Notes under the pieces: generated by a model
Seen by the model: the letters and a program-made list of their open reading frames with translations, nothing else
The model's database searches: none
What the model was told of the DNA's origin: nothing
Program-made: the position numbers and the translations under genes
In this document: piece after piece, positions 1-4,951 of the stretch
Layout: every line of letters begins with the position of its first letter
How positions within the stretch are numbered: position 1 is the stretch's first letter
Origin: CF-72 sp051006215
GTDB taxonomy: Bacteria; Chloroflexota; UBA6077; CF-72
Direction: 5' to 3'
NCBI GenBank assembly: GCA_051006215.1
Contig: JBPCIO010000241.1
Coordinates: 1 to 5,712 of the forward strand
Length of the DNA: 5,712 nucleotides

Positions 1-2
1 TG

Positions 3-107
3 CATGCAAGCGCGGCCCCCGTTTTGCTCGTTCGGCCTCCACGGCACCGCGGATTGGAAGTTGGAGCCAGCAACGGCACCGTTGTTGCGGCGACGGCGAT
101 GGCTTAG
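3..107 (+). CDS. C-terminal end of a probable universal stress protein (5' part outside window)
   Basis: The frame starting at base 3 is open from the window edge to TAG at 105-107. It begins HASAAPVLLVRPP, which is the typical last beta-strand of UspA-family proteins (pattern HAxxPVLLVRP). In the family this strand ends the alpha/beta nucleotide-binding fold and the protein usually stops soon after. Here about 20 further residues without recognisable character follow. Only 34 residues are visible, so ATP-binding motifs cannot be checked. The other two frames show no family-like text. The call rests on one short motif, and the whole fragment could instead be part of the decayed stretch to its right. 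Universal stress proteins commonly sit near low-oxygen flavoproteins and response regulators, which suits the neighbours. Confidence 0.42.
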   Translation, partial: HASAAPVLLVRPPRHRGLEVGASNGTVVAATAMA

Positions 108-205
108 CTGATACTCGACTGGGCGGCAACAATTCGGGTCGACTCCGTCGCGTCTGACGGCTTGCCGCTCATGCGCGCGGGATCACGTGCCATGATCGGC
201 ATCCG

Positions 206-279
206 ATGACGATTCGACGACTCTCTTGATCGTGGATGACGAGAGCGACATCCGCGAAGTCGCTCAAGTGAGACTTTGA
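206..279 (+). pseudogene. Decayed start of a response-regulator receiver domain
   Basis: Bases 223-276 encode LLIVDDESDIREVAQVRL, followed by TGA at 277-279. This is the first beta-strand, acidic DDE cluster and first helix of a CheY-type receiver. No start codon exists in that frame after the TGA at 193-195. An ATG at 206 in a neighbouring frame reads MTIRR and joins the receiver frame if two bases of the CTCTC run at 221-225 are removed. No phosphorylated Asp region or output domain is found downstream. The piece is therefore about 23 codons of a receiver that normally has about 120. I see a broken gene rather than a small functional protein; sequencing error could explain the slip but not the missing remainder. 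Confidence 0.45.
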
Positions 280-380
280 TTCAGGCAGCAGCCGCGGTCC
301 GGTCAGCCAGAATCATGGAGCCCGCATGACCGCGCCGCACCGCACCCACGCGCGAGGCAATCACCCCAGGGAATCAACAC

Positions 381-641
381 CTACGACAGTCCAGCGGCAA
401 GAGTGCGCGCCTGATTGATGGCGAGTGGCCCGCCCAGGGTCACGGCCCAGAAAAGTACGAGCCAAGCGAGCCGATCCAAGCGCGTGGGAGCAGCAGCAGG
501 CGTGGGTAGCAGGTCCAGCGGGTGACCAACGCCAAGCGATTGGATCAAAGCCGAGCTCCAGATCGCCACGGACGGTAGTGTGGCGAGCAGCGCGAACGAC
601 AGCAGGAGCGGTAGGGCGCGCGACCGCAGGTACACCCGCAT
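381..641 (-). CDS. Small two-helix membrane protein, function unknown
   Basis: This - strand ORF encodes 86 residues from ATG at 641. An AGGA lies 7 bases upstream, better than the TTG at 683, which would add 14 residues with no good ribosome site. Two hydrophobic segments are visible, about residues 8-29 and 57-75, joined by a Pro/Ala-rich loop (LLPTPAAAPTRLDR). The protein ends soon after helix two with TAG at 381-383. I do not recognise the family. The alternation of helices and loop and the lack of a competing good ORF make it plausible as a real gene, but no homologue is known to me and GC-rich shadow ORFs can look similar. It is divergent from the flavoprotein gene and shares with it the 642-846 gap, which carries an FNR-like site 68 bases upstream of this start. 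Confidence 0.4.
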   Translation of the reverse strand: MRVYLRSRALPLLLSFALLATLPSVAIWSSALIQSLGVGHPLDLLPTPAAAPTRLDRLAWLVLFWAVTLGGPLAINQARTLAAGLS

Positions 642-708
642 GTATGCATCCTGCGAGGTCGACGTTCGCGCGCGCAATTGCAACCTGACATCGCGCGGCT
701 ACGGGGGC

Positions 709-722
709 TTGATCGACATCGT
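709..722. promoter_or_regulatory. Possible FNR/DNR-type site
   Basis: The sequence TTGATCGACATCGT matches the FNR consensus TTGAT-N4-ATCAA at 8 of 10 positions; the left half is perfect and the right half is ATCGT. It lies 68 bases upstream of the small membrane gene start at 641 and well upstream of the flavoprotein gene. Regulation by an FNR-family oxygen or NO sensor would suit a nitrite-reducing neighbourhood. Chance matches of this quality occur, so the call is weak. Confidence 0.28.
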
Positions 723-755
723 TCGACTGCGCTTGCGGGCGGCTACTCGACTTCC

Positions 756-769
756 CACCCTTAGGGGTG
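756..769. promoter_or_regulatory. 14-bp palindrome CACCC-N4-GGGTG, copy 1
   Basis: CACCCTTAGGGGTG has 5-bp arms around TTAG. A nearly identical 14-mer, CACCCTATGGGGTG, lies at 3915-3928 and differs only by swapping the two central bases. A shorter related palindrome, ACCCGAGGGT, sits at 780-789. The shape resembles an operator for a dimeric regulator. It differs in spacing from the NarL 7-2-7 site, and I do not know the cognate protein. Confidence 0.33.
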
Positions 770-846
770 AGGCAAGACTACCCGAGGGTGGCTGGTTGCG
801 CACGTCCAGGCGGCGCATGCTTCCGAGCAGGAAGAAGGCTTTCGAT

Positions 847-988
847 ATGCGCACCATCCTGATCGCGAAGGAAAACCCTTGTATCCGGCATGGCCCGGGT
901 GGAGCTGCTCTCGGCGGCAGGCTACAACGTCATCACCTGTCCCGGTCCTTGGCCGCCCGAGCGCTGCAGCCCAGTCGCGAGCGCCTAG
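847..988 (+). pseudogene. Second response-regulator receiver remnant, frameshifted and truncated
   Basis: From ATG 847 the frame reads MRTILIAKENPCIR, resembling the first strand and helix start of a receiver (usual form ILIAEDNPxIR). From base 890 the next frame continues the fold as MARVELLSAAGYNVITCPGP, helix one followed by strand two, then ends at TAG 986-988. One frame change near 889 joins the two parts. The acidic pair that binds magnesium is altered (KEN instead of EDN), and the half holding the phosphorylated Asp is missing. AAGAAGG eight bases before the ATG could be its ribosome site. Small receivers with a CPGP segment are, from memory, found in low-oxygen gene sets. The remnant lies directly before the flavoprotein gene, so the two may once have been one transcription unit. 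Confidence 0.42.
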
Positions 989-1034
989 TGCCGTGCGCAT
1001 TCATCTTGCGGGCCCAAAACGGCCCGTGCTGATT

Positions 1035-1040
1035 GGAGGG
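1035..1040 (+). promoter_or_regulatory. Ribosome binding site deciding the flavoprotein start
   Basis: GGAGGG lies 7 bases before ATG 1048. It overlaps the alternative TTG start at 1033, which therefore cannot be the real one. Confidence 0.7.
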
Positions 1041-1047
1041 CATCAGA

Positions 1048-1494
1048 ATGTCCAAGCCCGGATCCAGCGACGAACTGGAAGAAATGTCGGAAGCCGAGTG
1101 CTTGCGGACGCTCGCACATCATCAGTTCGGACGTATCGCCTTCGTCGTCGACGGCCAGCCGCTGATCCTGCCTGTCAACTATGGACTGAGCGGTCGAATC
1201 ATCACGTTTCGCACCGGACCAGGCGCGAAGCTGGCTCACGCCCCAGGATCAAACGTCGCATTCGAGATCGATGGCTATGAGGCCTCGTCAGGCGTTGGCT
1301 GGAGTGTGCTGGTGCAGGGAATCGCTGTCGACGCTACCACCGCGCTCGACGACGTCTCCTGGACCGCCCGCGGCGCGACGCCGTACCCGGCGGCACCCGG
1401 TGCACGGATTCATCGATTGGCAATTGATCCCAAGATAATTACCGGGCGCAGGTTCGCTTTGCGGGTCCCACCGACTTCGACTCAGACAACCTGA
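1048..1494 (+). CDS. Pyridoxamine 5'-phosphate oxidase-fold flavoprotein
   Basis: The product has 148 residues, a normal length for single-domain split-barrel FMN proteins. Start ATG 1048 is set by GGAGGG 7 bases upstream. Family features run in order: an N-terminal helix (EEMSEAECLRTL, about 11-22), the first barrel strands GRIAFVVDGQPLILPVNY (28-45), the strand and FMN-phosphate region IITFRTGPGAKL (51-62), VAFEID (70-75), GWSVLVQG (84-91), and a C-terminal RLAIDPKIITGRRF matching the family ending. No signal peptide is present, so the protein is cytoplasmic. Such proteins bind FMN, or sometimes F420 or heme, and reduce varied substrates; the real substrate cannot be told. They are often induced under low oxygen or NO. 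The gene converges on the DoxX gene, with 26 bases between the two stops and no evident terminator. Confidence 0.85.
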   Translation: MSKPGSSDELEEMSEAECLRTLAHHQFGRIAFVVDGQPLILPVNYGLSGRIITFRTGPGAKLAHAPGSNVAFEIDGYEASSGVGWSVLVQGIAVDATTALDDVSWTARGATPYPAAPGARIHRLAIDPKIITGRRFALRVPPTSTQTT

Positions 1495-1505
1495 TGATCA
1501 CCGCA

Positions 1506-1525
1506 GAAGCTACGCCGAAGCTACG
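1506..1525. repeat. Short direct repeat GAAGCTACG x2 between convergent stops
   Basis: GAAGCTACG occurs at 1506-1514 and again at 1517-1525, separated by CC. The second copy contains the DoxX TAG stop, and the first places another TAG just behind it on the - strand. It looks like a small local duplication. Confidence 0.5.
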
Positions 1526-2144
1526 TCACTGAGTCCGGCTCGCGCCGTTCCGCTGGTTCGGCTCGAACATCCGTGTGACTTGCTATGCGCCGAGGCGCCC
1601 ATGGCGTCCCGAGCAACGGCAGCAGCCAGCGGTCCAGTCCCCACCAGCCAGCGACGCGCCATGCCAGCACCAGCCAGGTGCCGAGGATGAACAGCAGCGG
1701 ATTGGTGCTTACGGTGCCTGCCAGCAGGTAGTTGGCGTTCATCAGCGTGCCGGCAAAGGCCGCAACACCAGTCAGCGCGCCGACGAGCAGTCCAAATCCA
1801 ACTAGCAGCTCGCCAAGACTGACGAGGTTGGCCCAGAGCGTGGCGTTCGGCAGTACGAACGCCTGCAGGAACGACGCGTACCAGCCTGCGACGTCCGGAT
1901 GATCGCCGCCCGTCTTCTGCAGGGCGCCGTTGACGAAGCCGCTCAGCGCGCCGCCCGCGCTCGACCCGAACCAGGCCGGGCTCTGAAGTTTCTGCCAGCC
2001 CGCCTCGATCCACTGCCCCGCGCAGTACAGGCGCACCACCAGCCAGAACCACGCTATTCGGGTGTCGGCAAAGAGGAATCGCGCCAGCGGCGGCTCGGGA
2101 ATATGCGTCGCCGCGGTATCGCGCGTCAGATCATGGAGCGCCAT
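1521..2144 (-). CDS. DoxX/DoxD-family membrane protein
   Basis: The product has 207 residues from ATG 2144, chosen because a full anti-SD match lies 6 bases upstream; an in-frame start at 2186 would run through that site. About four hydrophobic segments are seen: FWLVVRLYCAGQWIEAGW (about 33-50), LWANLVSLGELLVGFGLLVG (about 103-122), AAFAGTLMNANYLLAGTV (about 127-144) and LLFILGTWLVLAWRVAGWWG (about 149-168), followed by LDRWLLPLLGTPW. The AGWQKL motif, the GELLVG helix and the NxNxLLAGTVSTNP stretch are typical of the branch related to the DoxD subunit of archaeal thiosulfate:quinone oxidoreductase. Family members are quinone-linked inner-membrane proteins, but bacterial substrates are mostly unproven. 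The C-terminal 25 residues are polar and variable. It follows nirK on the same strand and may be co-transcribed or separately expressed after the structured gap. Confidence 0.85.
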   Translation of the reverse strand: MALHDLTRDTAATHIPEPPLARFLFADTRIAWFWLVVRLYCAGQWIEAGWQKLQSPAWFGSSAGGALSGFVNGALQKTGGDHPDVAGWYASFLQAFVLPNATLWANLVSLGELLVGFGLLVGALTGVAAFAGTLMNANYLLAGTVSTNPLLFILGTWLVLAWRVAGWWGLDRWLLPLLGTPWAPRRIASHTDVRAEPAERREPDSVT

Positions 2145-2272
2145 GGCACTCACCTCCTTTCGCGGAGCCGGCAATGCACGTGCCATCGAAAGGGCGAGGG
2201 CCGTACAGGCGCGGCACCTGTCACTCCTGTGTTTCGCTCACAGATCGCGCACACGTGGCGTCGGGTGTGCCT
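2145..2272 (-). other. Structured nirK-doxX intergenic stretch
   Basis: The 128 bases between the nirK stop and the DoxX start hold three short inverted repeats in a row: GCACAC/GTGTGC at 2249-2270 (6 bp, 10-base loop), CTGTG/CACAG at 2227-2243 (5 bp, 7-base loop), and 2205-2221 (7 bp with one wobble, 3-base loop). None is followed by a T run on the - strand, so a classical intrinsic terminator is not shown. They could affect mRNA processing or stability, lowering or separating doxX expression. Confidence 0.3.
2151..2160 (-). promoter_or_regulatory. Very strong Shine-Dalgarno site of the DoxX gene
   Basis: On the - strand this reads AAAGGAGGTG, a 10-base complement to the usual 16S rRNA tail, 6 bases before ATG 2144. 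It fixes the start and suggests efficient translation. Confidence 0.8.
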
Positions 2273-3766
2273 TCAGTGGCCACCACCTCCCCCACTGCCG
2301 GGCTGGACGACCTGCAAGATGCCAGGGTTATCAGGGCCGTCAACGATGAGTTGTGCAGCGGCGCCCTTTTCCATGCGCTCGATGCTGTGATCTACCAGCG
2401 TATAGGTGCCAGGTAAGACCGGCGTGAATTCCACCATGGTGGCACCCCCGGCGGGCACATGCGTGGTTTGGATATTGGAAATGGGTTCGGTGGTCAACGA
2501 GCCTTCGGGGTACACCCGATCGAAAATTTCACCGATGAGGTGGAAGCTACTGGTCAGGTTGGGGCCGCCGACACCAAAGAAGATGCGCACTGCCTCGCCG
2601 ACGTTCGCGTGCATGGCGTTGTCGCCGGTCAATGCCCCCATGTGGCCGTTGAAGACCACGTAGTCTGGCTGCTCGCTCATCAGCTTGGTCATGTCGAACT
2701 GCCGCCACCCCAGCAATGCGCGATCGCCCTGCATGTAGAAGTCGCCCTGCATGACGTAGAACTCACGATCCACGCGCGGCAAGCCGGCTGGCGGTTCGAC
2801 GACGATCAGGCCGTACATACCGCTGGCGATGTGCATGGAGACCATCGGCGTCGCGCAGTGATAGATGTATACGCCCGGCCGCATCGCCTGAAAGCGGAAC
2901 GTCGCGCTCTCGCCAGGCGGTACCTGGGTGAACTTGGCACCACCGCCTGGACCGAGCACCGCATGCAAATCGATGCTGTGGGTGAGTCCGCTGTCGGGCG
3001 CGTTCTTCAGCGTCAACTCGACCGTGTCGCCTTGCCGCACGCGAATCATCGGTCCTGGGACCGTGCCGTTGAAGGTCCAGTAGTCGTACGCCACGCCGTC
3101 GTTCATGAGCGCGGTGACCTTGCGCGTCTCGAGCTCAACCTGGACGGTAGCTGGCTCCGACCGATCGATCGGCGGCGCGATCTGCGGCGGCGGCAGCGCC
3201 TGGACGCCATCGGGCACCGGCCGTGGCAATGGCGTGGCTTGCGCGGCCGCCATGCCCTGCGCCTGGACGGCTGGACTGACCGGGTAGGCGGCCTGGGCCG
3301 CGGGCCCGGGCACGACCGCGCTGGCGCCGCTGGCGACCAGCGACAGGGTGCCGTGCATGCCCGCATCCTTGTGGCCAGGGATCGAGCAGTAGAAGTCGTA
3401 GGTGCCTGGCTTGTCCAGCGTGAACTCGGCTGTTGCGGCCTTACCGGCTGATGCGGACACCTTGACTCCGAGCGCGTCGACGGTGAGATCGTGCTCCACT
3501 GTGCCGCTGTTCAGCAGGGTGATCGTCACCTTCTTCCCGACGGGGAGTTGCAGACTCGTCGGGTTGAACTTGAACTCGGAAGCCTCAACCGTGACGGCCG
3601 TTGGCAAGTTGGCTGCCGCCACCGCTTGTCCCGATACGCTGCCCCGGCTGTTCTGACTCGGACTGATGATCAGGAATGCCGCGGCCATAAGGAGCGTGAG
3701 CCAGGCAAGAACGACAAGCGTCAATCTGGTCCAGAGGCGTTCGTTGGATGAATGTGAACCGTGCAT
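2273..3766 (-). CDS. nirK: Copper nitrite reductase with N-terminal cupredoxin domain
   Basis: NirK reduces nitrite to nitric oxide in the periplasm. The product has 497 residues; the family core is about 340. Residues 14-35 form a hydrophobic anchor without a clear cleavage site. Residues 57-145 are an extra plastocyanin-like domain with a full type 1 copper set: H92, C127, H132, M137. A Pro/Ala-rich linker (about 148-200) follows. The two-domain core shows HSIDLH (H263 type 1, D266 catalytic, H268 type 2), YHCATPMVSMHIASGM (H303 type 2; C304, H312, M317 type 1), H409 (catalytic) and H460 (type 2, VDH). Every expected ligand is present. The C-x7-H spacing is that of AniA-like class II enzymes rather than the C-x8-H of classic Alcaligenes type. 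AAAGGA lies 11 bases before the ATG. The C terminus is GGGGGH. It lies downstream of the membrane, cupin and molybdopterin genes and before doxX. Confidence 0.96.
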   Translation of the reverse strand: MHGSHSSNERLWTRLTLVVLAWLTLLMAAAFLIISPSQNSRGSVSGQAVAAANLPTAVTVEASEFKFNPTSLQLPVGKKVTITLLNSGTVEHDLTVDALGVKVSASAGKAATAEFTLDKPGTYDFYCSIPGHKDAGMHGTLSLVASGASAVVPGPAAQAAYPVSPAVQAQGMAAAQATPLPRPVPDGVQALPPPQIAPPIDRSEPATVQVELETRKVTALMNDGVAYDYWTFNGTVPGPMIRVRQGDTVELTLKNAPDSGLTHSIDLHAVLGPGGGAKFTQVPPGESATFRFQAMRPGVYIYHCATPMVSMHIASGMYGLIVVEPPAGLPRVDREFYVMQGDFYMQGDRALLGWRQFDMTKLMSEQPDYVVFNGHMGALTGDNAMHANVGEAVRIFFGVGGPNLTSSFHLIGEIFDRVYPEGSLTTEPISNIQTTHVPAGGATMVEFTPVLPGTYTLVDHSIERMEKGAAAQLIVDGPDNPGILQVVQPGSGGGGGH

Positions 3767-3809
3767 CGCGTGCGGGATCCTTTCTGTGAGGAGCTCGCCA
3801 AGCCGAAGA

Positions 3810-3842
3810 CCTCATCCGGCAATGGGCCTTTGCCGGATGAGG
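3810..3842. repeat. Perfect 13-bp inverted repeat upstream of nirK
   Basis: CCTCATCCGGCAA at 3810-3822 and TTGCCGGATGAGG at 3830-3842 pair without a mismatch around the 7-base loop TGGGCCT. It lies 44 bases before the nirK ATG and after the likely stop of the upstream gene. Neither strand has a T run behind it, so it is not a standard intrinsic terminator. It could be an mRNA-stabilising or processing hairpin that gives nirK its own transcript level, a leader element, or a REP-like element, since GCCGGATG recalls REP sequences. No second copy is present in the window. Confidence 0.75.
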
Positions 3843-3890
3843 CCACACCTGCGAGCGCATCCTCAGCGCACCTCCTGTCGATGGCAGTAT

Positions 3891-4562
3891 TCAACCCAGT
3901 CCGGCAGCCAACCCCACCCTATGGGGTGGTCGCAGGCGTTGTCCGAGCTCGTTCAACAGTCCGCCCCAGCGGCGTGCGTCGGGTTGTGGAGTGAGATCAT
4001 CTGCGATGCGCAGCACCAGGGAAGCGTGCAGCAAGCCCGAGATGCACGTGCAAGCGGCGTTGGAACGGCACGCCAACGCCGCTGATGGCCGGCACGATGG
4101 TCGGCGCGTGGCCGAAGATCATCGAGAAGGCGAAGCCCAGGAATACGGTGTGCAGCATGGCGTCGTACCAGAAGCCGTCCACGTGCTCTGGTCCGAGCAT
4201 CCACAGGACCGCGGCCACCGCCAGCCAGGCATAGCCGAGCAGAAGCGCCACACTGGCGAAGCGGGGCAGCCCAGGCCGGCCGAGCCGACAAGCAGGGCCA
4301 AGCCGCCGAGGCCGGCTAACGCTGGTGCGCCGTACGCCCAGCCTCGACCACGTGCCACCGCCCGTTCGAGCGCGATGACCAGCCCAAGAAAAACGCCCAC
4401 CATCAGCGGCCCGTGCAGCAACGCCAGGTCCGGTTCGAGCGGCGGCAACGACCAGCCGATACGCACCAACCCGGCCCACAGGCCCGCGAACAGGGCCAGG
4501 CCTGCGAGGGCCATGAGCCCTCGGCGACCAGCCGCGACGGGGCGGGTGTTGTTCAGCGCCAC
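3891..4562 (-). pseudogene. Multi-helix membrane protein with two compensating frameshifts
   Basis: Read with one base added near 4262-4276 and one removed near 4026-4044, the gene gives a coherent protein of about 223 residues. Start is GTG 4562, overlapping the cupin stop by 10 bases; ATG 4514 is an alternative. Segment one runs to VGSAGLG, segment two starts at LPRFASVALLLGYAWLAV and contains MLHTVFLGF and FGHAPTIVPAISG, and segment three continues LLHASLVLRIADD and RRWGGLLNEL before TGA at 3891. About six helices are visible. Histidines recur within or beside them (H50 in LLHGPLMVG, then MLH, FGH, HVH, LLH), a pattern recalling the NnrS family of heme/copper membrane proteins, though membership is not shown. 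Unrepaired, translation stops at 4119. Either a sequencing error or recent inactivation could explain this. The 3' end is uncertain, because another frame runs on for some 15 codons more. Confidence 0.62.
3915..3928. promoter_or_regulatory. 14-bp palindrome CACCC-N4-GGGTG, copy 2
   Basis: CACCCTATGGGGTG matches copy 1 at 756-769 at 12 of 14 bases, and its arms extend by one more pair (CCACCC/GGGTGG, 3914-3929). It lies about 150 bases upstream of the nirK start, inside the last codons of the broken membrane gene. A dimeric regulator could bind here to control nirK. Confidence 0.33.
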
Positions 4563-4924
4563 GCGCCCTGGTGCAGGCCTGCCTGAACTTTCGCGTGGTC
4601 GAACTCAGTCGGCGGTGGCGATACGACATGAACTGCCACCAGGCGGGTGATGGCCCTGACGCCCCTGGTCTGACCAGCGGGTACGACCACGATCGCGCCC
4701 GGTCCAACCTGGCCCTCCTCCTGCCCCGCCACCACGTGGCCGTCGCCTTCAAGGATCACCAGCGCCATGTCCACGCCCGGCGCGTGCACGGGAATGAACT
4801 GGCCCGCTTCGAAGCACGTCAGCACGACCTTCATGCGCTCCGTCTGGGTGACGGCCACGGGTGAGAACCGCTCGGCCGCAAACTGCACCGCGTCGCGGTA
4901 ATTCGCCAGGACTGTGGCTTCCAT
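4553..4924 (-). CDS. Single-domain cupin protein lacking most metal ligands
   Basis: The product has 123 residues with an excellent AAGGAGG 6 bases before ATG 4924. It is a small beta-barrel of the cupin_2 type: MKVVLTCFEAGQFIPVH (31-47) is the first half of motif 1, VILEGDGHVVAG (56-67) the turn, and GPGAIVVVPAGQTRGVRA (74-91) motif 2. Canonical cupins hold a metal with two His and one Glu in motif 1 and one His in motif 2. Here only H47 is clearly kept: the second His position is Pro (HAP), and the motif 2 position carries Arg (R87 or R90). Metal-dependent catalysis is therefore doubtful, and a ligand-sensing or scaffold role is possible. There is no signal peptide, so it is cytoplasmic. 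It lies 27 bases after the molybdopterin gene and overlaps the next gene by 10 bases, so the three are very likely co-transcribed. Confidence 0.82.
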   Translation of the reverse strand: MEATVLANYRDAVQFAAERFSPVAVTQTERMKVVLTCFEAGQFIPVHAPGVDMALVILEGDGHVVAGQEEGQVGPGAIVVVPAGQTRGVRAITRLVAVHVVSPPPTEFDHAKVQAGLHQGAWR

Positions 4925-4951
4925 GCTCAGCCTCCTTGACTGAACTATGAC

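Larger units (their letters stand above)
642..846. other. Gene-free gap between the small membrane gene and the receiver remnant
   Basis: No credible coding frame lies here: the open frames crossing it are Arg-rich and lack family features. It holds an FNR-like sequence at 709-722, the palindrome CACCCTTAGGGGTG at 756-769 and a shorter one, ACCCGAGGGT, at 780-789. Together these suggest a control region shared by divergent genes. No clear sigma70 -35/-10 pair stands out. An AAGAAGG before the ATG at 847 would serve the broken receiver gene. Confidence 0.35.

Noticed and set aside
580..1032. Single 150-codon + strand protein across the gap and the receiver remnant
   Set aside because: Only codons from 847 to about 889 look family-like; the part before is Arg-rich noise, and the true continuation is in another frame.
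1510..2052. - strand 180-codon ORF inside the DoxX gene
   Set aside because: Arg-rich shadow in another frame of a clear membrane-protein gene.
3051..3064. Palindrome CGGTCCTGGGACCG within nirK
   Set aside because: It lies in conserved coding sequence of the NirK core (GTVPGPMIR region) and is explained by the encoded residues.
2459..3451. Long + strand ORF of 330 codons opposite nirK
   Set aside because: It is antisense to a complete NirK with all copper ligands, is rich in His/Arg/Val and has no recognisable domain; such open antisense frames are common in GC-rich genes.
3585..3860. - strand ORF starting at 3860 behind an AGGAGG, overlapping the nirK 5' end
   Set aside because: The ribosome-like site is attractive, but the protein runs through the 13-bp hairpin and then out of frame across the NirK anchor, with no domain; at most a leader peptide.
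4119..4121. TGA ending the broken membrane ORF as a possible selenocysteine codon, given nearby selC
   Set aside because: The sequence before this TGA is already out of the true frame, so it is a frameshift stop and not a recoding site.
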